The notes under the pieces are model-generated. The model was given only the letters and a program-made list of their open reading frames with translations. It made no database searches and had not been told where the DNA came from. The position numbers and the translations under genes were made by a program. 64,000 bases of DNA from positions 248,001 to 312,000 of the forward strand of contig JAGTJL010000021.1 of the NCBI GenBank assembly GCA_020746875.1. Reading direction: 5' to 3'. This document shows positions 1 to 10,704 of this stretch, piece after piece; the first letter of the stretch is position 1; each line of letters opens with the position of its first letter. The stretch is from Rhexocercosporidium sp. MPI-PUGE-AT-0058 (taxonomy: Eukaryota > Ascomycota > Leotiomycetes > Helotiales).

Positions 1-443
1 TTAAACTGTATGATCTTATCGGCTGCATTCCTCGCACTACTACTAATGACAAAGCTAGTGCTACTAGCTTGTTTGAAAGTCATTGCATCTTCACAGACCT
101 CCTCATGCCAGACATTGATAAGCGTACAAGTACCACGGCAGTGAACACCTTCAGCTTGGTTTTTGCCTATGATGACGTTGGCGAGAGTGGCGCCGTCTTC
201 AAGGATAAAGATCGTGTCCTTTTCGCCAGTCTCTGCCTGTCCTTGACAGACGTCTGCTGAGATTCGGTGCCAGCGCGCCATCTTCCCGTCAGAGACACCG
301 CCGATGACTGTTGCAGATGGCAGCTTTGTCTCGCCTGTAGGGGAGGGGAATGTTGTGGAGGCTTTTGTAGTGGTTACAATGCCACCGAGGATACCACTCG
401 TTGATGTAAGTGCAAGTGAACCCGGATAACCAGTGCCTTCGAT
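1..443 (-). CDS. Pectate lyase family PL3, partial; 5' end unresolved
   Basis: This frame encodes part of a class III pectate lyase, a secreted enzyme that cleaves de-esterified pectin by beta-elimination. Visible family blocks, in order, are TTFPSPTGETKLPSATV, KDTIFILEDGATLANVIIG, AEGVHCRGTCTL, VCEDAMTFKQ and NAADKIIQF, which is the usual PL3 order. The protein continues past the left edge, so the C-terminal part is not seen. The open frame is closed by a TGA at 444-446, and no in-frame ATG or signal peptide precedes the conserved region. Either a 5' exon was missed (a weak acceptor lies near 438) or the gene is truncated at its start. The stretch KMARWHRISADVC departs from the usual tyrosine/aspartate-rich block here, which favours a decaying copy. 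Family assignment is firm; functional status is not. Confidence 0.72.
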   Translation of the reverse strand, partial: MEGTGYPGSLALTSTSGILGGIVTTTKASTTFPSPTGETKLPSATVIGGVSDGKMARWHRISADVCQGQAETGEKDTIFILEDGATLANVIIGKNQAEGVHCRGTCTLINVWHEEVCEDAMTFKQASSTSFVISSSARNAADKIIQF

Positions 444-1631
444 TCACGTTGCAGCCTATCACCAGAACAACTTTTCACATTATCTGAACGGAAAATCTAG
501 GATGCTGCGGTACCTGACAGTACCCAATTATTTCCACCAGTCAATAGTCGTTCCCCGAGTATGGGGAAATATGAAGTTGCGGCTCAAAGCTGCCAGTATG
601 CGAGGCCACAATCAGCATCCAAATCGGTCCGGGAAATGATCCCGATGATGAAGCGGGTCAGAAACCCTCCGCAGATACGCAGTTGAGCTGTTGTTTTCTT
701 GGCAGTTCGCTTAAATGTGCACGCAATTGGTGGATATGGAGGTTCCGATTGCTGGTGGCGTAGAGCACACGACGTGTAGATTCGAGAGCACATTTACTTT
801 CTGTCTCTTCCATATGTCAAGGAGACTAAAACAGTTGAAGAGCTAAAACAGTTTTACTACCGCTTTCTACCCTTCTGCTCGTATGGAGAACCAAAACCCG
901 ATCGCGATGTCTTGATCCACTAATCAACGCTGCAGTGGACGATTCATCAGGGCTCATTCATTCATCGAACGCCACAGGTTCAGCATCGCATGTTTCGTTC
1001 CTTCGAACTCTTTGAAGGCTGGAAACCGGTAGCATTCTCTCCATATAGGTTTTGCTGAAAGGCACCAGCAAACAACCAATAATGCCTGCTATTATGTTCA
1101 GACGCACGAGTGATTTCCCCCTCGCTTTGCACGCCAATAGTTGGTTGACTGTAATAATTCCTCGCAACCCCTCATTCTCGGCATGGGCCAATGATCGATC
1201 CATGGATGATGATTTGTCGCGCACCGTATGGCTGTTGGACAGAGAGATTGTGGACAGGACAATAACCTGTCAGATCCGACGGTGTTCCATGGTGAGGGTG
1301 GCTCTGCGCAGGTCAGTCATTCCAGAGTCCAACCAAGTGCGAAAGTGTTGCTAGTGACGGCCCGAAAACCATTGGATAATAGTGAGAAGTTGATCAATCC
1401 TTGGAGCGCTGAGCATGTAATTGCGTCAATCTGAAGTTTCGTATCGAGCTATCATAGCGTTGAGTTGCGTATGACTTGTCGGACTCGATTCATTAAGAGC
1501 AGCACACGTCCTGCTCTGTTGGTTCCTAAATTCCCTGTTTCTTCATCAAAGTCGTCAGCAACAGCAACAAGGCCAGTGAATTTACCTGGGGGGGTTCTTG
1601 AAGCGACTCTCTAGCGGCAGGCGAGCATCAG
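444..1631. other. Intergenic stretch without a supported gene
   Basis: Only short frames are present. One minus-strand frame at 958-1224 contains a hydrophobic run (NIIAGIIGCLLVPF) followed by a basic tail and could be the last piece of a transporter, but it matches no family I can name. The surroundings (pectate lyase and aldo-keto reductase pieces) suggest a gene-remnant region. Confidence 0.4.
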
Positions 1632-1856
1632 ACTCCGATCGAGGGAAACTTAAAAGCGTTGAGGGTGGATCTGACAGAGGACGATTTTGCCAAGATTGAG
1701 AAAGCTGATCGTTTTGAGCTTGGCTCCCCACATTCCTTCTTGAGCGGTACTCTTCTTGGCCAGGATGGTACGCCTGCTACTGCTCAATATCTCAACTTGT
1801 GTGGCTTACTAACATCATGGGAAATTTCGATTACGTGCAAGGTCCTAAAGTCATAA
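1632..1856 (+). pseudogene. Aldo-keto reductase C-terminal remnant
   Basis: The frame reads TPIEGNLKALRVDLTEDDFAKI and then EKADRFELGSPHSFLSGTLLG. This resembles the C-terminal part of fungal aldo-keto reductases: the segment after the NADP-binding loop (normally preceded by a G-T/S-x-x-x-x-R-x-x-E-N pattern) and the LT-x-x-D/E-x-x-x-I helix. Nothing upstream in any forward frame restores the TIM-barrel or the catalytic Asp-Tyr-Lys-His residues, and the match breaks down after GQDGTP. The piece is about 75 codons, against about 330 for the family. It is best read as a remnant left by deletion. The family call rests on motif recall and not on an alignment. Confidence 0.55.
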
Positions 1857-2136
1857 GCCTTTAAAGTAGCTAGAAGAACCCACCGAAAACATCTACGAGG
1901 TGTAGTATTTTCATTAAGAGCGAGTATTACTTGGGGAGATTTATCAGAGTGTTATCAGCTAACAATGTTGATCATTTCTCGAATACAAGCTTCTTGTTGA
2001 AAGAAACGGTTCCAAAGTGCCCAGAAAAGTTGCCAGCAAAACTAAGAAGTGAAAGGCTCAAGTCCCAACTTGATCCCACCACCTCCCCATTTCCCATCGT
2101 TTGTTTCCGCTCTGTCGCCTATTGCTGTCTCAGCTT

Positions 2137-2911
2137 TCACTGAGCACCTCTGATCTTTCCAGTCAAGAAAGTTAGAGCTTCGGGAACTCTTCTCTCGTAA
2201 TCCAGATGAGGCGCCAGAATTGTCAAAGTCCCTCGGCATACTGCGTCTCCGGTATTGCAGATGACAAGTACTTTGTCTTTGGGGAAGTTGGGAATCTGGC
2301 CTCGGTCTTGCAGGTTTTGGGTGTCGCCATAAGTGACGACGCCTGCAATTTGGTTCTTGACTGCCTGAGGGAGATTCTCCACCGCACGGTGAACGAGAGC
2401 AGCACCCTGACTAAGAAACAAAGTGTTATTTCAGAATATCCTAAGGGGGGGTCATAGTCTAACCTGTAACCACCGCCAACGAGAATGGAGTTTGGGCATT
2501 TCGCTGAAGCATCCACAAAGAGATCTCTCATCTCGCGAATGCCAGCAAGATCAGCTCCACCCGGGAGGAAGTTGGTGGACAGAGCAGCAGCATAATCGAT
2601 TCCTTCGACGGCAACACTACCTCCCCCAAAAGCCCGCTTCAGACCTTCTCCAGTTGGAGGTCCAACGGTACTCCCCTGTAGATTATTAAATTAGCGAAGG
2701 AATTCAGATTGTCCTAGAATCAAACATCACTTACCATGTTTCCGACTTCGGTTGATCCTCGAGCAAAGAAGAAGATGATGTCTTTGCAGCCGCCTCTGGT
2801 GAATTCGTTCGCAGTGATACCAACGTTGGTGGACTGGCGGACTTCAAGAGAAAGAGGACTTGTAGTGGCAATGCCAGCCAGCAAAGAGACGATGAGGGAA
2901 GCGGTCTTCAT
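2137..2911 (-). CDS. Cutinase (carbohydrate esterase family 5), three exons
   Basis: A secreted serine esterase that hydrolyses cutin polyester of the plant cuticle. Predicted exons are 2735-2911, 2464-2675 and 2137-2410. Introns 2676-2734 (GTAAGT...ACAG) and 2411-2463 (GTTAGA...TTAG) keep frame and give 220 residues, a normal cutinase length. Residues 1-17 form a signal peptide. The family block FFARGSTEVGNM ends exon 1. The nucleophile elbow GYSQG (Ser130) is split by intron 2. The rest of the triad is Asp185 in CNTGDAVC and His198 in the HLDY block. Cysteines at about 42, 119, 181 and 188 fit the two conserved disulfides. ATG at 2911 is chosen because the signal peptide starts there; the longer upstream frame is leader sequence. 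No lesions are seen, and the enzyme should be active. Confidence 0.93.
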
Positions 2912-5532
2912 GTTGGAATAATGGCAAAGGCTAGGAGTGAGATGTGTAGATGAGGCTGGTATGGAGAGCGAAGGAGTGATGTTGAATGAAGGAAGGAATG
3001 AAGCTGGACTTTGCCTGAAGAACAAGATCCATTTTTGAAAGAAATTGTGTGAGAATATATACTTGAAAGTTATCACCTTCAGTTCCAGTACGTCAGTGCC
3101 TAGGTCAACAGTGCAATCGTATTGACCTCAAAAACCTCGGACGATCCATCGTGAGTTGTCACACACGCAGCGTCCATCCAATCGCAACTCACGACGGCAC
3201 ATCTGATGTTTGCCAAAAACTAATATTCGAGGTCCATCCTCAAAGTCGCAGCTTACGCCCCCACAACCTCCCACCATCCACCCAGGAGAAACCGCTCTCC
3301 GAGGTAAAATTTTCCTTTGAAAGCCAGGCCCTCCCATGTTGACCCATTTATGATTCGCACGATTCGAAGATCCGGGTGAGCTGCCGAGCCCTGTTCGACG
3401 ACTTTAAAACAGACAAGATCAGTTGGCATGCTTGGCATCCTCAGAACTGACCTAAAAACGGTAACGAAACACCTCGGCAAGCCGATCGTCCACTGGATTT
3501 ACACCGGTTTAGGACATGTGGAACCATGGAAATCTTTCATTTGGGAGGCCGAGAAGCAAAAGGATGCTAAGTGAGGGTGGAGTGGCTGCATGTTGCTGAA
3601 TATTGCGGGGTACAGATGTTCCTGGATGGTCTCATGATTCATGTTCGGTAGCGCCACCGACTCTTCCTTGTTTAGGAGCTTCATTGTACTGTATCTGTCA
3701 AACTATTGTATTTTGCAAAACAAATCAGCTTCGATTTACACATTTTACCGGGTCGTCATTGGGTAATGATTTTTTAGTTTTTAGAATAGAGGTTCGCTAA
3801 TCCGATCACTGCCTCACAACAAAGGGAAAGGATACGACGCGGGACCAGTGAGGGTTTTCTCCTTATGCCAGTTGAAGCGTAGTTTCTTTCGACTGAAAAG
3901 ACTACTTCTAAGAGCTTGTTTGTATTTGAATGACTCGTAGGCAAAGACATCCCACCTTTGATGTTTGATCGAGAGGATATACTTTTGTGGACTAAAGTAT
4001 CTTTCGCAGACTAACCAAAGGGCGCTAGATGTTGACAGCAAAGACCGCGTTTGAAGATTTATAAATCATGACAATAGACAAAGTGTGTTTCTCTTCTTGC
4101 CGAGAATACCATCGCCAGAAAAAAAGTTCTTTAAAAGAGAAGACACTGTGTCTGTAGCCTCGACTGGCCGCTCTTTCATAAAAAGACCCTATCATACGAC
4201 AAAAGAAAATATAGATAACGCAAGAAATTTAGCATCGAAAAACACCTCCGCACGGGATTCTCCTTATTGAATTGTTCGTTTTAAACTTTCCATCCTACCA
4301 TCACATGCTCCAATTTGTACTTTGTCACATTCCTCCCCGAGCAGCTAACCAGGAGGTGGCAACGCCAGTGACACCCTTGACAAAAAAAAAATATCTAGTG
4401 TCAGCGGGGACGTTGAACGAAATGTGTTGAGTGTAGATCTCTATCTTATGTGACTTAGAAGATTGCAGGGGGGCATGATTAGCACGTCAAACCTCCAACG
4501 GGCATAGAGCTCTCGCCATGTTTGCCATTTTTAGTTCCCTGGGGACTACAAGCATGTCAAGTTTGCACATTTCATCCTTTGAGGCATAGTCAATGGACCA
4601 TGTCTAAGAACAGCGCTCAATCCCACTCCTCTAATCTGATTTGGCGGCACCGGAACAGAATGCCATTTTTGACTTGACATGCTCTTAAGAGGACGCTTGT
4701 GCGTTAGATAAGTCTGAATCATGCATTTAAACTCTAAAGGTTTCATTGGCCATGTCTTTTTCTCCAGCGAGCTCAAAATGTCTCTTTTTTTCAAGACATG
4801 CTTCGTGAGCAATACCTTTCCGCTCTTGTAACTGGAGATTGAGTGCCGCAATCACAAATATACTACGGATCCACTCGTAAGATCTAATAATCAGATCCTC
4901 ATTTCGCGGCCAAGATTAAGAAGCCCTTGGCTCACGCACAAATCATTGCATCCGGACAACCCCTGTTTACTTAATGTAGCTTTAAGCGAGACTAGGAAAA
5001 TAAGAGCAAAGCGGCTAGCTGAGCATACTGTAGTGTGATAAAGGCGAGAACTCAACCATTCTTCAAAACAAAAGCTCCACTAACCAGCAGATAGTTCGAT
5101 ATACCTAACCAACAAGAAAAATACAGGGAGGGTACCTAAGTGTTGATAGCAAACCTGACTGATACAAGCATTGAACTTGCCCCGATATGACCCTTTCGGT
5201 GGCCAACAAAGCTTCTTCTTATCGTAGTTGAGAGCTTGCACTCAATTTACTCCGACGATTTCCTGCTTTTCGTACCGCGATAGCCTTCCTAGCAAGCATA
5301 CGTTCATGTCGGGAGTCTCATGGTGACCCTCTATGTCTTGGCATATGAGGATGAGCATCTTCATGTGCAACTAGAGAAAACGCAAGCGTAGAATATATCA
5401 ACTAAGTCAAGCATACATTCGGGGCGGGAAGCAATATCCCTCAATATATTTCATTGTGTCATAACCTCATAACCTCATAGTCACAACCAACACATCACCT
5501 CAACCCTCAGTCCCCCGTCTCTTGCTCAACCA
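2912..5532. other. Intergenic region between cutinase and carboxylesterase
   Basis: About 2.6 kb with no frame resembling a known protein; the longest is 101 codons (4546-4851, minus) and looks random. It contains the cutinase promoter at the left end, an A9 run near 4382, and an 11-bp inverted repeat AGCATGTCAAG (4551-4561) / CTTGACATGCT (4673-4683). The right half would hold the 3' flank of the carboxylesterase. Confidence 0.5.
3055..3061 (-). promoter_or_regulatory. Candidate TATA box of the cutinase gene
   Basis: The minus strand reads TATATAT about 145 bp upstream of the cutinase ATG. That would allow a leader of roughly 110 nt. The assignment is by position and sequence only. Confidence 0.45.
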
Positions 5533-7690
5533 TCACCTCTTAATAACCCCCCAATTCTCATTAATAATCTTCATCCCCGCCTCCCGGAAATTATCCACCT
5601 CGGCATAACTCGTAACATTAGCATCAAACACCATATTCATCTGTCCCTCCTCATAACTTGGCCACGAAACCACACGCCCATCTCTTCCCACCCACTCATT
5701 CGGATCCAAATCCGCCACAAAGCTCGCCCAGCTCTTACTCATCAACTCACTCAACCCCTTATAACCCCCCTCCTGCCTCGTGCCTCCAAACGGATTGATC
5801 GCATATCCCTCCCCATTGAGGTTATTAAACACAAATGCCACCTCCTGGAAATGGGTTACGGAGATGGGGAACGGCATCCCGTTCGGGATGGCATTGAAGC
5901 GGTATGAGTAGGTTGGGATATTTGCTGCGGCCCAGGTTTGAGATGTTAGACGCCGGCCAGCGATGAAGGCGAGATCGCCGCTGAAAGAGGTGCTTCTGCG
6001 CCAGAAGCGACCGTAGGGGAGGGGGAAGGTGAGGTCGCCGCCGAGTGTTTGCGAGCTTGGGATGAGGTAGTCGGAGGTGTTGGTTTTAACGTAGGCGTCG
6101 ACCAGTTTAGAGACGATGGCGTCCGGGTATGTGGCTATGAATAATCGTTAGCTATCTTACAAAGTTTTTCTGTAGGGAATAGAGGTGTTCAGGACTTACC
6201 ACTGATAACCCCCACCAAATCCGCTTCTGTATCGATCCCCCTCGGACTAAACGCCGTGCCCTCATCGGAATTGGCACCCACGATAATGGGCACGTGTACG
6301 AACGCCCCATCCTTAAGCTGTTCACTCCCATATCTAGCCACAAAATCTCCATCAAAAGCTGGCCACCAACCTGCGGCCGCGGACTCAGTGGTATTAAGCA
6401 CGTTATTCAAGACCGTGAATGGAATGGCTCTGAGACAAGCGAGGGAATCGGTAGTGTTGGCACATCCAGCCTTCTCGACAAGAGTGTCGTAACTCGGCTG
6501 ATACTCCCCAGGCTTCTTCAACTCCCCAAAGAAGACCGGACCTCCACTTTCCATGATTGCAGCACGGAAAAGCCCATCATCACGACCGTTAAAAGCAGTG
6601 AGATGGAAGCCCACACTAGCTGCGCCGGCGCTCTCGCCCCAGATCGTGACTTTCTCGGGATCACCTCCGAAAGCAGCGATGTTCTCGTTGATCCAGTGGA
6701 GGGCTAGCCGTTGGTCCTTGAGTCCGACGTTGATGGCTCCGGCTGAGGCAATGGCGTCGCCGTTGAGGAAACCGAAGGGGCCAAGCCGGTAGGCAATGCT
6801 TGCTGCCATGATGGGCTTGCCGATGGCGAGGGAGTTGGCAACGATGAAAGACAGGTTGTAACGTCTGTCTGGGGCACCACCTTCGGTAAATCCGCCGCCT
6901 GGAGCAGTTAGTTGTGTTCGGAATTCAAGAGAAGTGAAAGTGTTGTAGGCTCTCTGAGGTGTAGATGTGCTGGCAAGCCATCTTAAGAAAATGAAGAGAA
7001 GAAACCATGTCCAACCACAGAGCCAGAAGTCTCCTTGAAGATAAAACCAAACATACCATGAATCCAAACAGCAACCGGCAAAGTCTGATTCTCATACCCG
7101 CTCGGTCTCACAACATTGAGGTACAAGCAGTCCTCGCTAAGCAACAACAGTCAGCATCAACACACATCCATTCAACATTCATCTGCTTATGGACAACCAA
7201 CGTACCTTTGTTGATATCCAATCTGATCAGGTCCATATCCGATACAATGCTATCATCAAAATCAGCTTCACTCCTCATTCTTCATTCTCTACTTCTCTCT
7301 ATCCTTCTCTCCCCAACAGTCTCCCGCAGCATCTCAAATCACAATACTCACAACCCCTCCAAATTCCAATAAGGACTGAGGATAAAAGAGAATACTCACA
7401 AAAGCATACTCCGTAGCAGGCAAACTACCCTCCCACGACCCATTAAACGTCACTGGATTCGCAAATCTCCCCTCCCCAATCGGCGGTTCCGCAAACGGGA
7501 TACCTAGGAAGAAATCCTGGTTGAAGGAGTCGACGTGGCGGCCATAGTAGGAGCCATTGGTGAGGTGGACTGTTGGATCAGTCTTTGTAGAGTTGGTATC
7601 TGAACGCTTGGTTGTAGTGGTAGACAGAGGAGAAGCGAAGACATTCTGAGCCGAGAAGGCGAGAGAGAGGAGGAAGGATGGGAGGTACAT
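5533..7690 (-). CDS. Type-B carboxylesterase/lipase, secreted, five exons
   Basis: An alpha/beta-hydrolase of the carboxylesterase type B family, hydrolysing carboxylic esters outside the cell. Predicted exons are 7400-7690, 7206-7249, 7057-7136, 6200-6898 and 5533-6134; all introns are GT-AG and the joined frame is 571 residues, normal for the family. An N-terminal signal peptide covers about residues 1-18. The block IGYGPDQIG comes from the 44-nt exon 2. It is followed by the family signature SEDCLYLNV, the oxyanion-hole HGGGF at about 138-142, the nucleophile elbow GESAG with Ser228, the acid Glu351 in SDEG, and His466 in VTHFQEVAF. Several N-x-S/T sites suggest glycosylation. The natural substrate cannot be told; lipase, feruloyl-type and detoxifying esterases share this fold. 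Intron 1 (7250-7399) is the longest at 150 bp. Confidence 0.9.
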
Positions 7691-7776
7691 CTTGAGAGCC
7701 AAGACCGGGTATTGAACACAGAAGAGCAGGTTGCAGAACAAACCCCCATCGACAGAGACGAGACGAGCCTCCCTCT

Positions 7777-7782
7777 CTTATA
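7777..7782 (-). promoter_or_regulatory. Candidate TATA box of the carboxylesterase gene
   Basis: The minus strand reads TATAAG about 90 bp upstream of the ATG at 7690, a usual distance for fungal genes. Confidence 0.4.
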
Positions 7783-8640
7783 CAGCCAAGCAACCAAAGC
7801 AACAGAATCAAAACCTCCAACTGCCGTCCTCCATTCCCTCTCCTCAATCCCATCGCCTCCACCACTCTATTTCTCCCCTCCTCCTCTGACGTCCTCTGAC
7901 GTCCGCAAGCTAGATCTAAGGTCGGATTTGCCCAAAAACTACAAGTATTCAAGCCCCTAGAACCGGCCAACGACCACCAACCCGGACAAAGCCCCTCGTG
8001 CTAAGCTTAAATCTACCCCACAACCCCGCAATGCCCGTTCCGCACTCCACACTCCCGTCCACGCCACACCTCCCTCTCCCGAAGAAAAGGCGAGTAGACG
8101 AGGGGAGGGATCGACCTAGAGGGTTGTAGGTGGTGCAGCGGACCAATGGGACGTTGCGGTTTAATGTCAAAGAGTCATGCCCGCTCCGAACCCAAGTCTA
8201 CATGCGTACATCATGACTTGAAGGAAACTTGGTAGTCGGACCGAATCTACGGGTCTTTGAAATTTTCTAACGAGTCGATCCGTGCTTGAGTCAAGACAAA
8301 ATCAAATTGACCCCTCGGGTACTTGTACTTCTCGCGTCAATGTAGTGATAGACGGCAGATGATGAAGATACAAAGCTACAGGTGAGGTGGTACCGGTACT
8401 ATGCAGCCGATATTTTCGACCTTCCCCTCTTCCTATTCCTGTTCTTGGAGCACCTGTCCATCGCCCACAATGGCAGAAATACAGCAGCTAGACGTTAAGA
8501 GCCTAGCAATTCCCTTTCTGCCCTTCCCATTGAATTTAGCCTGACATCTCTCCAGTCAGATTTCTTTATATCCAAGAGAGAACTTACCTTTGTCACGACG
8601 TTGAAAGTTGGGGAAACCCCGCTTCCCTTCCTCCCCTCCC

Positions 8641-8760
8641 CTCTCCTCCTTATTTTGTAGACAAAGACAAACAGTAAAGGCCTAAAGGATACCAGTTATA
8701 CTCTCCTCCCTGTTCTGTAGAGAAAGACAAACAGGAAAGGCTTATAAGATACCAGCTCTA
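8641..8760. repeat. 60-bp direct tandem duplication (two copies)
   Basis: Positions 8641-8700 and 8701-8760 align base for base with about ten differences and no gap. Shared pieces include TTGTAG/CTGTAG, AAAGACAAACAG and GATACCAG. The second copy runs directly into a CTCTA microsatellite. Confidence 0.9.
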
Positions 8761-8805
8761 CTCTACTCTACTCTACTCTACTCTACTCTACTCTACTCTA
8801 CTCTA
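8754..8805. repeat. (CTCTA)n pentanucleotide microsatellite
   Basis: About ten nearly perfect copies of CTCTA directly follow the second copy of the 60-bp duplication. Confidence 0.92.
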
Positions 8806-9117
8806 CTTTACCAACCCCCAGAAACCCACCCGTCTCGCTATCAAAGCACCTCCTTCTAACTCTTACAAGACTGTCTATCTATATATCCAGCTACCTACCT
8901 ATTTGTCTACCTACTCCATTTATGGATGAGCATCAACGAGAATACATATATTTACAGAAAACTTCAATTTCTCCAACTTCCCACGTCCACGGAATCGTAA
9001 TCCCATAAAATAAAAAGAAAAAAGAAGAAAGAAAACGAACGAGAAAAAAAGAGTCAGGGTTATCGAAACCTGTCCCCAAGCTCCCGAGATCAAAATGCCC
9101 ATAGCCATAATCATAAC

Positions 9118-9170
9118 TCAAACAACTACAACCAGAACAACCACAACTAGAACAGCTACAACTAGAACAA
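9118..9170. repeat. Imperfect 12-bp tandem array (ACAACTAGAACA)
   Basis: Four to five degenerate copies of a 12-mer of the form ACAACTAGAACA are visible head to tail. Confidence 0.7.
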
Positions 9171-9206
9171 TCACCACCTCCTTCCTTCATTACCTTCTCC
9201 CTCCCA

Positions 9207-9212
<6 letters not shown>

Positions 9213-9258
<46 letters not shown>
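9213..9258. repeat. (TC)23 dinucleotide microsatellite
   Basis: An uninterrupted TC run is followed by further interrupted CT and C-rich sequence to about 9300. Its reverse complement produces a spurious arginine/glutamate reading frame. Confidence 0.95.
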
Positions 9259-9262
<4 letters not shown>

Positions 9263-10704
9263 TCTCTCCCCCCCCTCTCTCTTCCCTCCTCCTCCCCTCC
9301 CCGTCTCATAATATCTCATAATATCTCATCATCCCATCCCATCCCAACCCAACCCACCACCCCAACACATCCCAATCCGCAACCTACTCCCTCAATTTAA
9401 ATATATATCTCCCCATTTCTTTCCCTCTTATAGCATACCATACCCATCTCACGAAAAGAAAAAAAAAGAAGAAAAAAAAAAAACAGATCCAATCCAACAA
9501 GGCGAAAAGTAAACGAACGATTCAAACGAAACAACGACGTCAAAAGACTATAAATAAACTCCACGAACCGTACCAATCCCATGAAATCACTTCTTCGATA
9601 TCCCTTCTTTTCTCCATTCATTCATTCATTAATCTCTCTCACTCACCCCCTCACCTACCTACCTACCCGCACCTAAACACACCCAACCACACCCAACCAC
9701 GCCCAACGTCACGTAACCTCACACACAAGCAAGCAAAAAGGCTCCATGAAATATATGTATAAATTTTTGTCTTTCCATTTTTTTTTATACTCGATGTCTC
9801 TCTCATGCCTCTCTACCATTCTATCACTCTACGCCGACTAAGGGAAGGCAAAAGCAGAGCAAAGCAAGGCACAGCAATACAGTGAAAACGAAAAGCAGAC
9901 CAAATAAAAAGCAAGCAGGCAATGCATAGCGTCGCAAAACGCACCCCTCCTTCCCTGCCTCCATCCCATCCATCCATTCATTCCCTCTTTCCCAAAGACA
10001 AAAAGACAAAAGACAAGCAAGAAACAAGCAAATCTATATTACCATGCCAAACCCAAAAACACTCCCCAGCCAAAGCAAAAGCAAATGTACACCATCCATC
10101 CATCCCTCTATCCCCTTCATTCTTTCATTCTTTTCCGGCCCCACGGCAAAGTAAGGTGAGCAAGCACCGCACCCAGAAACACCAGCCAGCATTCATAAAT
10201 TCTGATCCTCATCACCCCGCCACCCCATGCATCACATCCATCCATCCATTTCCTTCACAATGATTTTTCCACCACTCCCACCCTTTTCCCACCCATCCAC
10301 AAATGCACAAAAGAGAAACCGAATCAAAAATAACAAGGAAAACAACATATCAAAGAGCGCCATCAACACACACATAACAGACAGATAATTAAAGAAAAAG
10401 AGCCATCCCGCAATGAAAATCGTAATCTTCATCTCATCTCGAGGCTGCAAGCGATGTATGCGAAGAGAGCAAGCAGACAAGCAAGCTATGCGTGTGTATC
10501 AGAAACAAAGGATCGAGAAAAAACGAAGATGCACGCTGGATCGCTGAAGCAGTCGAAAATGAGGATAAAAAGCGCAGGTCAGAAGACGTATGTACGAGTG
10601 GAGAGTGGTGTAGAGTTGAAAACCATCCACCAGAGTCGGCATCTCATTCAGGATGAGGAAGCTTTGGTGGAGGAATTATGTCGTTGAAGTGACGCAAGAG
10701 TCAT

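Larger units (their letters stand above)
7691..10704. other. Intergenic region rich in simple repeats
   Basis: About 3 kb. The left part holds the carboxylesterase promoter. From 8.6 kb on it is dominated by a 60-bp tandem duplication, CTCTA and CT microsatellites, A/C-rich interrupted repeats and short pyrimidine runs. The right part (9.7-10.7 kb) is purine/C-rich low complexity and probably includes the 3' untranslated region of the Medusa-like gene. Long frames here, such as the arginine/glutamate run on the minus strand at 8933-9319, come from microsatellites and are not genes. Confidence 0.6.

Noticed and set aside
4551..4683. 11-bp inverted repeat as a possible miniature transposon
   Set aside because: No target-site duplication or second copy was seen; short inverted repeats arise by chance.
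8933..9400. Long frames on both strands over the TC microsatellite
   Set aside because: The protein is Arg-Glu or Ser-Leu repeats produced by the dinucleotide run.
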